Shown here piece after piece: positions 35,231 to 44,966 of a stretch of DNA of 64,000 bases (positions are counted from its first letter, which is position 1; each line of letters opens with the position of its first letter). The stretch comes from Acidobacteriaceae bacterium (lineage in GTDB: Bacteria > Acidobacteriota > Terriglobia > Terriglobales > Acidobacteriaceae): NCBI GenBank assembly GCA_035944135.1, contig DASZBM010000002.1, positions 1,550,001 through 1,614,000 of the forward strand, read 5' to 3'. A program made the position numbers and the translations under genes. Under the pieces are notes generated by a model, which was not told the origin of the DNA, searched no databases, and saw only the letters and a list, made by a program, of their open reading frames with translations.

Positions 35231-36415
35231 CTCGCCTTCCGGCGCTTCCACCCGTCCCCCCGGCTTCAACTTATAAATCTTCCCGCGGTAATAAAAATTC
35301 TCCCCACCATAGCTGCCGACCCACAAGACCCAACCCAGCAGATCACGCAGCGGATAAATCGCCGTATTCGAAAGCCACTCCGAATCCCCCAGCGCGGTCA
35401 GCACCGCGCCTGCCTGCAGCCACCGGTTCGCCACCATCGCCAGCAGCCAAAGCACGCCGATCACCGCATGCCCGCTCCACAAGCCCCACAGCAATCCCAG
35501 CAAACCAAACGGCATCGCGAACGTCAGCCCGCTCCCGAAATGCCCCCACGGCCGTGAACGCCGCGTGCTCTGCATCCACCGCAACTGATTCCGGAAGCTC
35601 AGCCCAAACGGCGAATCCTGCACCATCAGCCGGATCACATGCGTCGCCATCTTCACGCCCGTTCCCTGCGCTGCCAGCCGGTTTCCCAGCACAAAATCGT
35701 CGGCATAAAACTGCCCCAGCTCGTCGAAGCCGCCCACATCCTGGAAGCTCTTCCGCCGCACCGCCATCGTCGCGCCCAGGGCGAACTTCGTGCCCTCAAT
35801 CATGTCCGCGACCAGCACGCCGCTCGTCATCTCCACGCTCTTTCCCACCGCGTCCAGCTTCGACGCCAGCCCCGCGCCCTCATGCGGCGTCCCCAGATAA
35901 ACGCAGCTCGCCAGCCCCACATGCGGGTCCTTCAGCGTCTGAATCATCGCGCGCAGATAATTCGGCCGCACCCGCACATCCGCATCGCTCGTAATGAACA
36001 GATCATTTTCCGCGACGGAATCCAGCTTCGCCAGCGAGTACACCTTGGCGTTGTGAAACTTCGGCATAGGCTCGCCGCAGGTCACGAACTTCGCGTTCAC
36101 ATGCGGATACTTCGCTCCCACGCGCCGCGCCAGCCGCAGCCCCTCATCCGAATCATGCCGCGCGCAGAACAGCAGCTCATAGTCCGGATAGTCCTGCTCA
36201 AAAAACGTCTCGAAGTTTCGCTCCATGCCCTGTTCGGTCCCATGGACCGGCTTCAGCACGCTCAGCTTCGGCAGATAATCCGCTGGTATACGTTCCTCAC
36301 GCCGCCGCCGCAGCCCAAACCGGGCCGCCGCCGCCACTACCATACCGCAGTAAATCGAAGAGGTCACCGACCCCACGGCCGCAACCCAGAACAAAACGCG
36401 AAGTGCAATATGCAT
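35228..36415 (-). CDS. HpnI-like / ceramide-glucosyltransferase-like GT2 enzyme
   Basis: Membrane-associated glycosyltransferase (395 residues from ATG 36415; a start at 36451 adds 12). N-terminal TM, then a GT2 catalytic domain with LSVLKPVHGTE, the DXD-type TSDADVRVRPNYL, the acceptor-base region YADDFVLGNR and the QLRWMQSTRR motif (Q/RxxRW), then three C-terminal TMs. The closest families are HpnI, which adds N-acetylglucosamine to bacteriohopanetetrol, and ceramide glucosyltransferases. No other hopanoid gene is in view, so the acceptor is uncertain. Its stop TAG is part of the right heptad array. Confidence 0.83.
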   Translation of the reverse strand: MHIALRVLFWVAAVGSVTSSIYCGMVVAAAARFGLRRRREERIPADYLPKLSVLKPVHGTEQGMERNFETFFEQDYPDYELLFCARHDSDEGLRLARRVGAKYPHVNAKFVTCGEPMPKFHNAKVYSLAKLDSVAENDLFITSDADVRVRPNYLRAMIQTLKDPHVGLASCVYLGTPHEGAGLASKLDAVGKSVEMTSGVLVADMIEGTKFALGATMAVRRKSFQDVGGFDELGQFYADDFVLGNRLAAQGTGVKMATHVIRLMVQDSPFGLSFRNQLRWMQSTRRSRPWGHFGSGLTFAMPFGLLGLLWGLWSGHAVIGVLWLLAMVANRWLQAGAVLTALGDSEWLSNTAIYPLRDLLGWVLWVGSYGGENFYYRGKIYKLKPGGRVEAPEGE

Positions 36416-36697
36416 ATTTAGAAAAAACACGGGCTCATGAAGCCAAAACACGGGCTTCCCGATGGCGACTTCAGCCGCAAAACCCCGTCCTCCAGTGTAG
36501 TTCAGCTCGAACGGCGCGTTCTATACCGGCCTAAGGGGAAACCTTAGGTCAGCTCATTTTTTTGACTCCAAAGGGCTGAAGGCCCGACCTATACGCCGAG
36601 GGCGCCGCAACTAACTTGCGGCTCGAAGCTTCCAGCTCCATCGCATGATGCGAACCATCCAGCGGGGACCCGGTTCCTGAAGTTCAAACCGAAACAG
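36416..36697. other. Intergenic region with hairpins, no gene
   Basis: Between the HpnI-like gene and the catalase terminator I see no supported gene. It contains CCTAAGG-GGAAA-CCTTAGG (36530-36548), followed on the plus strand by a T-run, and GGGCTGAAGGCCC (36573-36585), a REP-like palindrome. The promoter of the HpnI-like gene should be here but is not obvious. Confidence 0.6.
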
Positions 36698-36723
36698 AAA
36701 GGCGGCCCGTGTGGGCCGCCTTT
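36698..36723 (-). terminator. Terminator after manganese catalase
   Basis: AAAGGCGGCCC and GGGCCGCCTTT form a perfect 11-base stem with a 4-base loop, about 30 bases after the catalase stop on the minus strand. The flanking A/T bases let it work in either direction. Confidence 0.75.
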
Positions 36724-36754
36724 CCATGCCTGCATACTCCGCTCAGGATCCTGT

Positions 36755-37669
36755 CTAAGCTTTGGGCTTCTTTCCCGACCCTCGATGAGAGCCGTTCCCA
36801 TTTGAACCACGAGACTTCTTTTCGCCGCCCTTGTTTGTGCTGGGATGCGTCTGACTGAGAGCCTCGCCAAAGACAGATGTCGTCGCCTTCTGTCCGGAGT
36901 CCTGGCGACCACGCTCTTCCTGGTCTTCCGTTCCCTTCACCTCACCGACCGAAAGCCCCTGTCCTCCGTTCATCTGCGACTCGACCGGCTCGAGCCCGAA
37001 CGATGTCTGCCACGGTCCGCGCATATCCGACTCGCCTTCGTCACCGTCCCCGGTCGAACCATTGAAATACTCATCCACCAGAACCGGCGTGGGCTTGAGG
37101 AAACCGATCGAGAACGGCGGCTTCTCCATACTTTCCAGCGCAGCGGTGAAGGCCTTCATGTGAGTAATCTCACGCGTCATGAGAAATTGCAGCGTGTCGA
37201 GCGTCCCCGGATCATCCGTGTGATCGATCAGCCGTTCGTACACAATCTTGGCCCGCGCTTCGGCTGCGATATTGCTGCGCAGGTCAACATCCAGTTCCCC
37301 TGTAATCTTCAGGTAATCCGCCGTCCAGGCATTGCCTTGCGAGTTGTAGAGGCTCACGCCGCCGCCTCCCGCAATGGTCACCAGCGGATCCGCATCGGCA
37401 GCTTCGCGATTGGTCTTAAGTTCTTTCAGGTGCATTCGGATTAGCGCGCCCACAACTTCCAGATGGCTGAGTTCTTCGGTGCCGATATCCAGAAGAAGGT
37501 CCCGGCGTGCCAGATCATCCACGCAATTCCAGCCCTGGATGGTGTACTGCATGGCAGCCGCAAGTTCACCGTTCGCCCCGCCGAACTGTTCCAGCAGGAG
37601 TTTGCCAAACTTCACATCGGGCGTTCCGACGTTCACGGTGTACATAAGCTTCTTGATGTGGTGATACAT
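36755..37669 (-). CDS. Manganese catalase
   Basis: Non-heme dimanganese catalase that dismutates hydrogen peroxide, 304 residues, cytoplasmic. The ligands fall where the family has them: Glu35 in GANGELAAAMQY, Glu66 and His69 in TEELSHLEV, then Glu in ARAKIVYERL and His in REITHMKAF. The start MYHHIKKL is the family N-terminus, preceded by GGGGA. The last 70 residues (after SFGLEPVES) are a polar Gly/Ser/Lys-rich tail. Codon choice is less GC3-biased than in nearby genes, which may point to transfer. Confidence 0.94.
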   Translation of the reverse strand: MYHHIKKLMYTVNVGTPDVKFGKLLLEQFGGANGELAAAMQYTIQGWNCVDDLARRDLLLDIGTEELSHLEVVGALIRMHLKELKTNREAADADPLVTIAGGGGVSLYNSQGNAWTADYLKITGELDVDLRSNIAAEARAKIVYERLIDHTDDPGTLDTLQFLMTREITHMKAFTAALESMEKPPFSIGFLKPTPVLVDEYFNGSTGDGDEGESDMRGPWQTSFGLEPVESQMNGGQGLSVGEVKGTEDQEERGRQDSGQKATTSVFGEALSQTHPSTNKGGEKKSRGSNGNGSHRGSGKKPKA

Positions 37670-37999
37670 TCAATCCCCATTTCGGTTTTCGGCGTGCGTG
37701 GGAGTCATCGCCCGTTAGGCAGGATGTCATTTGTCTCTAAGCGTAAGATGCGGCCCGTCTGCCGCGGCCAGCGGAGCGCCCAGGAAACGCGTTCACTAGC
37801 GTGTATTGTCTTGTAGCCGACTAAGCTCATAGGGCGCCGCGAGGACCCTAAAAGACCCTGTCTGTGCCAATTCCGCCAGCTATCCCTGTACGGGCCCCAA
37901 GCCTTTAGAATCAAGACTTTGCCAAAGGAGGTCCACCCATAACCCATTTGTTTTGAAGATTTTGCGCAAAAACCGGGGGAGGGGGGCTACCAAGGCGAT
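37670..37999. other. Intergenic region, no gene seen
   Basis: No family-like coding frame. It contains an isolated perfect Shine-Dalgarno-like AAAGGAGGT (37924-37932) with no start codon at the right distance, and a G-run near 37977-37986. The catalase promoter is presumably near 37700-37760 but I find no clear hexamers. Confidence 0.55.
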
Positions 38000-38416
38000 C
38001 TACCGCCGCTTCTTCCCCGCCGACTGCACCGCATCGCGCAGCGGCACCGCCACCGGCCGCCGCACCGGAACCAGCCCCGCCTGCTGCCCCTGCGCCTGCT
38101 GCATCCGGCTCAGCATCTCCGTCCGGACGTATTCAACAAATCCCTGCATCTGGCGGTTCATCTCCTCCATGCGCTCCCGCATCTGCAGAACAATCGCAAT
38201 TCCGGCGATGTTTACGCCCAGGTCGCGCGCCAGATTCAGGATGAACTCCAGCCGTTCCAGGTCCTCGTCCGTGTACAACCTCGTATTGCCCTCGGAACGC
38301 GACGGCCGCAACAGCCCCTCGCGCTCGTACAATCGCAGCGTCTGCGGGTGAATGTCATACATCTCGGCTACCGCCGAGATCATGTACGCTCCCTTGGACT
38401 TCCTCTTCGTCGCCAT
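38000..38416 (-). CDS. hspR: HspR-like MerR-family regulator
   Basis: 138-residue MerR-type DNA-binding protein. The helix-turn-helix region MISAVAEMYDIHPQTLRLYE followed by GLLRPSRSEGNTRLYTDEDLERL is nearly diagnostic for HspR, the heat-shock repressor that binds HAIR sites and uses DnaK as co-repressor. A helical dimerisation segment (residues about 70-105) and a basic Arg/Lys-rich tail follow. The start at 38416 gives a family-like N-terminus. It is divergent from an SDR gene; dnaK lies 3.4 kb away and dnaJ further on, which fits a heat-shock role. Confidence 0.85.
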   Translation of the reverse strand: MATKRKSKGAYMISAVAEMYDIHPQTLRLYEREGLLRPSRSEGNTRLYTDEDLERLEFILNLARDLGVNIAGIAIVLQMRERMEEMNRQMQGFVEYVRTEMLSRMQQAQGQQAGLVPVRRPVAVPLRDAVQSAGKKRR

Positions 38417-38486
38417 CGGCACAAGAATACCCCGAGGCTCGGTCGCATCGCATCCAACTAGGAACCAAACACCACAAGGAGCCCGC

Positions 38487-39443
38487 ATGGCCCGCTCGCT
38501 GAACCCGCTCTTCCTCGCCGGCCTCGGAGCCGGATTCGCCGCCGCCGCCATCGCCACCACCCGCGCTCTCCGGGCCGCTCCGCCACCCGACGGCGCCGTC
38601 GTCCTCGTCACCGGCGGTGGCCGCGGCCTCGGCTACGCCATTGCCTCACGCTTCGCACGCCGCCCCATCCGGCTGATCCTCGCCGCCCGCGACCTTGGCG
38701 AACTGCACGCAGCGCAGGCTGCTCTCATCGCCGAACACCCGCACCTGCGTCCCGAGGACTTTTACCTCTTCCAGGGCGACCTCGCCAACCCAATGGAATG
38801 CCATCGTCTCGTCGACGAGTCCTTCGCGCACTTCGGCCGCATCGACGTCCTCATCAACAACGCTGGCATCATCGAGGTCGGGCCCGCGGAGGTCCAGCCG
38901 CTCGACGCGTTCTACCGCGCCATGCACATCCACTTCTACGGACCCTTGCACATTCTCTGGGCGGCGCTGCCGCGCCTGCGCCAGCAGTACCCCATGCCAG
39001 GCTGGAACCGCCGCTGCGCCATCGTCAACATCGCATCGATCGGTGGCAAGGTGCCGGTCCCACACATGCTGCCCTACACCGCATCGAAATTCGCTCTCGT
39101 CGGATTCTCGGAAGGTCTGCACGCGGAACTCCGCAAGGCGAACATTCTCGTCACGACCGTCTGCCCCGGCCTGATGCGTACTGGCGGCGAGCACCACGCG
39201 CACTTCACCGGCGATGTGGAAGCGGAGAAGCGGTGGTTCATGTTCGGCGCCAAAACTCCCGGCATCGCCACCACGCCAGAGCATGCGGCCTGCCGCATCT
39301 ACTCCGCCGTCACGCATGGCTGCGCCGAGATCGTGATCACACCGCATGCGTGGCTCGCGGCACGCGTCCACGGCCACTGCCCAGGGACGAGCCAACTCAT
39401 TGCGGGCCTCGCGAACGAATACGTTCTCCCGGACGCGCCGTGA
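38487..39443 (+). CDS. Short-chain dehydrogenase/reductase with N-terminal anchor
   Basis: NAD(P)-dependent SDR, 318 residues. A hydrophobic N-terminus (LFLAGLGAGFAAAAIATT) precedes the Rossmann motif VTGGGRGLGYAI. NNAG is present, then the catalytic Ser in IVNIASIGGK and YTASK for Tyr/Lys. The C-terminal part is long and includes HFTGDVEAEKRWFM. AAGGAG sits six bases before the ATG. Substrate unknown. It is 13 bases before the MFS gene and probably forms an operon with it. Confidence 0.86.
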   Translation: MARSLNPLFLAGLGAGFAAAAIATTRALRAAPPPDGAVVLVTGGGRGLGYAIASRFARRPIRLILAARDLGELHAAQAALIAEHPHLRPEDFYLFQGDLANPMECHRLVDESFAHFGRIDVLINNAGIIEVGPAEVQPLDAFYRAMHIHFYGPLHILWAALPRLRQQYPMPGWNRRCAIVNIASIGGKVPVPHMLPYTASKFALVGFSEGLHAELRKANILVTTVCPGLMRTGGEHHAHFTGDVEAEKRWFMFGAKTPGIATTPEHAACRIYSAVTHGCAEIVITPHAWLAARVHGHCPGTSQLIAGLANEYVLPDAP

Positions 39444-39456
39444 TACCTTCCATTCG

Positions 39457-40734
39457 ATGAATGAGATTGAAGCCGTCGGCGCGGAGGCAGCTCTCACCGA
39501 AGGTCCGCTCGCCGATGCCACGACGCCTGACCGGCCGGAACGTCCGTGGATCTTCGGCTTCATCATTGCGCCCTCCGCCATCGTCGCCAACGGAGTCATC
39601 CAGGGCGGTGTGCTCGGCTTTCTGCTGAGCCAGCAAGGCATCGGCAGCAAGGTGCAGTCGCACCTCATCGGACTGCTAGCTCTTCCCACGAGCCTCTACT
39701 TTCTCTGGAGTCCGATCACCGACTTCTTCGTGCGCCGCCGGACTTGGTCGCTGGTCGGCGGTCTGCTCTCCGCGGTCCTGATGGCGGCGGCGTTTCACCA
39801 GAAAGACCTTAGCTCCACGCCAGCGCTCGCGCTGATGCTGCTGAGCGCGTGCCTGAGCCAGCTCGTGGTTTCAAGCTGCGGCGGCATGATGGGTGCTCTG
39901 CACTCCGAACGCAGCAAGCGCGTTGCGGGCAGCTTCTACCAGGCTGGATCGATGGGGCTCGGGGCGCTTTCCGTCAGTGTTCTGATCGGGCTCAGCTCGC
40001 GCGTCTCCCGCGACACGCTCTCTCTGGCGGCTGCTGCGCTCATTGGTCTGCCGACGCTCTTCGCGCTGGCCGCTCCAAAGCAGGACCAACTGGCGACCGG
40101 CTCGTTCGGCCACACCATGCAGCGTGTCTGGCTGGAGTTCAAGGGCACGTTCCTGAACTGGAGAGCGATTCCCTACACGCTCTGCATGCTCTTTCCAATC
40201 GCCACCGGTTCGGCCATTGGGCTGATTCCCGGCATCGCGAAGAGCTATGGCGTCAGCGGCGACAGCGTCGCCTGGGTCAATGGTCTGGTTGGCGGGCTGC
40301 TCACAGCGGGTGGATCGCTCGTCGGGGCAGCGATCCCCGCGCGCATCTCGGCACCAGTCGTCTATCTCTGCGTGGGTATCGTCAATGCCGCCACGATTGC
40401 GGTGCTCTGGCTTGGTCCGATGACGCCTGCGACCTATTACGTCGGTGTTCTGTTGTACTTGTTTACCGTCGGCACGGCCTACGCCCTGTTCACAGCCGTG
40501 GTGCTCGAATTTCTCGGCAACTCCGGCAAGAGCGGCAGCGGACGTTACTCCATCATCAACTCGATGGGCAACATTCCGGTTCTTTACATGATCGAGGTGG
40601 ACGGCTGGGGCGCCGACCGCTGGGGCACACGTGGTCTGCCCGGTATCGATTGCGTTGTCGGCGGATTAGGAGCGGCGCTGTTGTTGAGCTACTTTCTCCT
40701 CTGGCAAGGCAAAGGTAGGAAGTCAGCGAGTTAG
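39457..40734 (+). CDS. MFS transporter, AmpG/PAT-like
   Basis: Twelve-TM transporter of 425 residues. The N-terminal half has GGVLGFLLSQQGIG, SLYFLWSPITDFFVRRRTW, typical of the PAT/AmpG group that imports muropeptides or acetyl-CoA. The second half begins near VWLEFKGTFLNWRAI, and the conserved SGKSGSGRYSIINS loop is near the C-terminus. Substrate is not certain. The stop TAG lies in the palindrome GTTAGGAGCTCCTAAC (40730-40745). Confidence 0.82.
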   Translation: MNEIEAVGAEAALTEGPLADATTPDRPERPWIFGFIIAPSAIVANGVIQGGVLGFLLSQQGIGSKVQSHLIGLLALPTSLYFLWSPITDFFVRRRTWSLVGGLLSAVLMAAAFHQKDLSSTPALALMLLSACLSQLVVSSCGGMMGALHSERSKRVAGSFYQAGSMGLGALSVSVLIGLSSRVSRDTLSLAAAALIGLPTLFALAAPKQDQLATGSFGHTMQRVWLEFKGTFLNWRAIPYTLCMLFPIATGSAIGLIPGIAKSYGVSGDSVAWVNGLVGGLLTAGGSLVGAAIPARISAPVVYLCVGIVNAATIAVLWLGPMTPATYYVGVLLYLFTVGTAYALFTAVVLEFLGNSGKSGSGRYSIINSMGNIPVLYMIEVDGWGADRWGTRGLPGIDCVVGGLGAALLLSYFLLWQGKGRKSAS

Positions 40735-40769
40735 GAGCTCCTAACCCCTAACTTCTCACCTCCTAACTT
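40730..40769. repeat. Inverted TTAGGAG heptad repeat between convergent genes
   Basis: Perfect 16-base palindrome GTTAGGAGCTCCTAAC (40730-40745) followed by CCCTAACTT and a second CTCCTAACTT (40760-40769). The stop codons of both convergent genes (TAG at 40732-40734 and, on the minus strand, 40765-40763) lie in these repeats. Confidence 0.75.
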
Positions 40770-41572
40770 CCCGACTGCTTGCTCAGCGTTCCCGTTCCAG
40801 TGTCCGCTCCGCACGGCCCGGTCAGCGACCAGTTCGAAACAGTCAGCGTTGATCCGTCGGTGGAGAAGCTTCCGGTTGCGGTCACGCTGTTGCCGGTGGT
40901 GTTGTCCGTGTAGGTCAGGACAAAGGCTCCGCCCGTCACCTGCGAGTTCACAACCGTTACCGGGCTCACGAAGCAGGGATTCGTCCCCAGGTTGGCCGTC
41001 CCGCTCAGCGTAAAGTTGCCGTCCGTATCCCCATTCGCCGACTGCGTCAGGTTCGCCGTCACGTTCATCACCGGCTTCTGCGTGTCCGAGAAGGTTCCGA
41101 CGTACGTTCCCGTCACCGAGCTGTAGTTCTGCACCTGCGCCTTCACCGAGCTCACGAACGCGCACTGCCCGCCAGTTACATTCACGGTTGCGTTGGTCAG
41201 CGAGCGCCCGTCGGATGAAAGTCCGCCCGAGATCGTCAGCGTTCCTCCGGCAACCGGTCCGGTCAGCGTGATCAAGCCTGTGTCGTCGGTCGTGCCCGTG
41301 ATGGCGATCGGCTGGGCTGCCGTCGCGCACCCGGTTGTCGCATCCGCGTGCAGCACGCCTGTGAACGCTCCACTCGACGTCCCGACGAGCGCCCCCGACA
41401 TCATCGGCAGCGGCAGTCCACTGCCCGTGGCGCTCACCTGCCAGTTCCCGTTCACGAAGTTCTGGGTGTAGTCGTAGACGACACCGTCGTCCGCGCAGCC
41501 GGCCAGCGCCAGCATCAAAACAAGCGAGGAGACGGCAATCGTGCTCCGGTAACGAGGTCGGCGAAGGTGCAT
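40763..41572 (-). CDS. Putative lipoprotein, beta-rich
   Basis: 269 residues. The N-terminus has a signal with lipobox LALAGC (Cys26), so it is probably anchored to the outer membrane or exported. The mature part is rich in Thr, Gly, Ser, Val and Asn with alternating beta patterns, and motifs such as LTLTGPVAGGTLTISGGL recur loosely, suggesting a repeated beta fold. No family recognised. ATG 41572 is preferred over an upstream start because it gives a proper signal sequence. Confidence 0.75.
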   Translation of the reverse strand: MHLRRPRYRSTIAVSSLVLMLALAGCADDGVVYDYTQNFVNGNWQVSATGSGLPLPMMSGALVGTSSGAFTGVLHADATTGCATAAQPIAITGTTDDTGLITLTGPVAGGTLTISGGLSSDGRSLTNATVNVTGGQCAFVSSVKAQVQNYSSVTGTYVGTFSDTQKPVMNVTANLTQSANGDTDGNFTLSGTANLGTNPCFVSPVTVVNSQVTGGAFVLTYTDNTTGNSVTATGSFSTDGSTLTVSNWSLTGPCGADTGTGTLSKQSGS

Positions 41573-41751
41573 CTGGGGGACTCCAGCCTTAATGGCTGCC
41601 CGCAGTATGGCAACAGCGGGGTCCCGCCACAATTCCCCGGTATGGTTACCCCCCACCCCGGCGGGTGCCAGAACCAAGCCGCCCGAAGCGGTTTTTTCCG
41701 GAAAATCCTTCAGGAAACGGCATCCAATAGCGAACCGGAGCATCAGATAGG

Positions 41752-41783
41752 TTGACAATACTTCACTCACATGCGACAGTGAG
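41752..41783 (+). promoter_or_regulatory. Candidate heat-shock control region of dnaK
   Basis: A perfect -35-like TTGACA (41752-41757) is followed by an inverted repeat CTCAC-N8-GTGAG (41766-41783) where a repressor could block transcription. The -10 element is not clear. The repeat is not the classical HAIR sequence CTTGAGT-N7-ACTCAAG, so an HspR link is only a suggestion. Confidence 0.4.
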
Positions 41784-41860
41784 GGAGGTCAGACAGACCC
41801 GGCCGGGCCGGGCTAAACCCGATCAGGGCCGGAACTTTGGCCCGGTACAGGAGCAACAAC

Positions 41861-43780
<1,920 letters not shown>

Positions 43781-43834
43781 AACACTGGAATCCGAAGCCA
43801 GGTAACAGAACCGAATAGCTTCGTAGCGCGTATT

Positions 43835-43873
43835 ACAAGGAGGAGTGCTTCGAATCTGGAGCCTCCTCCTTGT
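43835..43873 (+). terminator. dnaK terminator
   Basis: ACAAGGAGGAG and CTCCTCCTTGT form a perfect 11-base stem over a 17-base loop, followed by TGTTGT, 55 bases after the dnaK stop. Confidence 0.8.
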
Positions 43874-44005
43874 TGTATCTACGTCGTCGACGCGACAAAG
43901 CGATGACGAAGAAACGACACGGAATTGACTCGGAAAACGAATCGAAAACGGGTGGATCGGGTTCTAATAATTAGCTGGAAATTGGGCTGGAAGGGTGGCG
44001 GAGGA

Positions 44006-44254
44006 ATGACAAACGAGAGAGCAAAGAACGACGGGGCTTGGCCCCAGGGAGTGCAGTGGAACCTCGGCTTCGGGCACGAGCATATGGGGGAAATTCTTTG
44101 GCGGTGTGATGCGCTTCGCGCCGGCCGCCTGTACCAGCGCAGTCTGTTTGCAACGCGCGAGGAGGCGGAGGAGTTCGTCGCGCGCATGCAGCAGGCGGAG
44201 CCCGATCAGGTTTTCAATGTGGAGGCAATCAAGGCCTCGACCGTCTGGAACTAA
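44006..44254 (+). CDS. Small hypothetical protein
   Basis: 82 residues from ATG 44006, with GGCGGAGGA immediately before the start. The sequence has a Trp/His/Gly-rich front (VQWNLGFGHEHMGEILWRC) and a helical Glu/Ala segment (REEAEEFVARMQQAE). No family recognised and no membrane segment. A terminator hairpin follows, which supports a separate transcript. A start at 43925 would add a basic leader. Confidence 0.6.
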   Translation: MTNERAKNDGAWPQGVQWNLGFGHEHMGEILWRCDALRAGRLYQRSLFATREEAEEFVARMQQAEPDQVFNVEAIKASTVWN

Positions 44255-44283
44255 TCGTCGATTAACACATTCGGGCATCCAAT

Positions 44284-44311
44284 AACCGCGGCTCAAAACA
44301 GGGCCGCGGTT
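44284..44311 (+). terminator. Terminator after the small hypothetical gene
   Basis: ACCGCGGC and GCCGCGGT form a GC-rich stem with an A-rich loop, followed by TGTTGT, about 30 bases after the stop. Confidence 0.75.
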
Positions 44312-44339
44312 GTTGTATGCGTAACATTTTGGAGACAAG

Positions 44340-44966
44340 ATGACCATCAACTGGGTGGCGGTACAGGCCATCGCCACCACTGCGCTCGTCATTACCAGCG
44401 GCGGAGCCATCGCCTACGCGGCGCTGCAGCTTCGGCACGAACGCGAGTATCGCTCGGTAAACAACCTCGAAAAGCAGCTTAGTTTTTTCCTCAGCGACTC
44501 CTTCGCTGCCGCGCGACGCCGTCTCGCCCAGGCGCGGGTCGGTGAGAACGGGCTCCTTCCCTGGAGCATCGATGAGCCACCGGTCGCGGCGTTTGAAGTC
44601 CTCGACTTCTATGAGCACCTTGGCCTGCTCGTCAAGAAGGTCCACCTGGACGTCTACGACGTCTGGCACACGTTCTACGAGTGGGCGCAACCTGTCTACG
44701 TCGACCTGCGGCCGCTGATCGAAAATGAAGACAGCCCGTACTCCGTGCAGTACAGCGATCTCCGCAAGCTCATGCGCGCCATGGACGAGATCCAGATCGA
44801 GCGCATGCACGCCAGGAATGCGAACCACTGGTCACTCTGGACACCGGAGCGCATCCTGGACCACTACCGCTACGAGCTCGAGACCTCGGAAGCGCCCGTA
44901 CAGCCGATGAGCCGCCGTGCACGCCGCAAGGCCGAGGCCGCCGCTCGGGAGCGTGACCTTGCCTGA
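44340..44966 (+). CDS. DUF4760-like membrane-anchored protein
   Basis: 208 residues. One N-terminal TM segment (AIATTALVITSGGAIAYAAL) leads into a soluble helical domain with LEVLDFYEHLG-like and WHTFYEWAQPVY stretches, a layout seen in DUF4760 proteins. Function unknown; some members accompany defence or stress genes, but nothing here proves it. The C-terminus is basic (SRRARRKAEAAARERD). GGAG lies six bases before the ATG. It overlaps the nei start by eight bases. Confidence 0.65.
   Translation: MTINWVAVQAIATTALVITSGGAIAYAALQLRHEREYRSVNNLEKQLSFFLSDSFAAARRRLAQARVGENGLLPWSIDEPPVAAFEVLDFYEHLGLLVKKVHLDVYDVWHTFYEWAQPVYVDLRPLIENEDSPYSVQYSDLRKLMRAMDEIQIERMHARNANHWSLWTPERILDHYRYELETSEAPVQPMSRRARRKAEAAARERDLA

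Noticed and set aside
41766-41783. Classical HAIR operator for HspR
   Set aside because: Sequence is CTCAC-N8-GTGAG; it lacks the CTTGAGT/ACTCAAG arms, so it is listed only as a candidate site.
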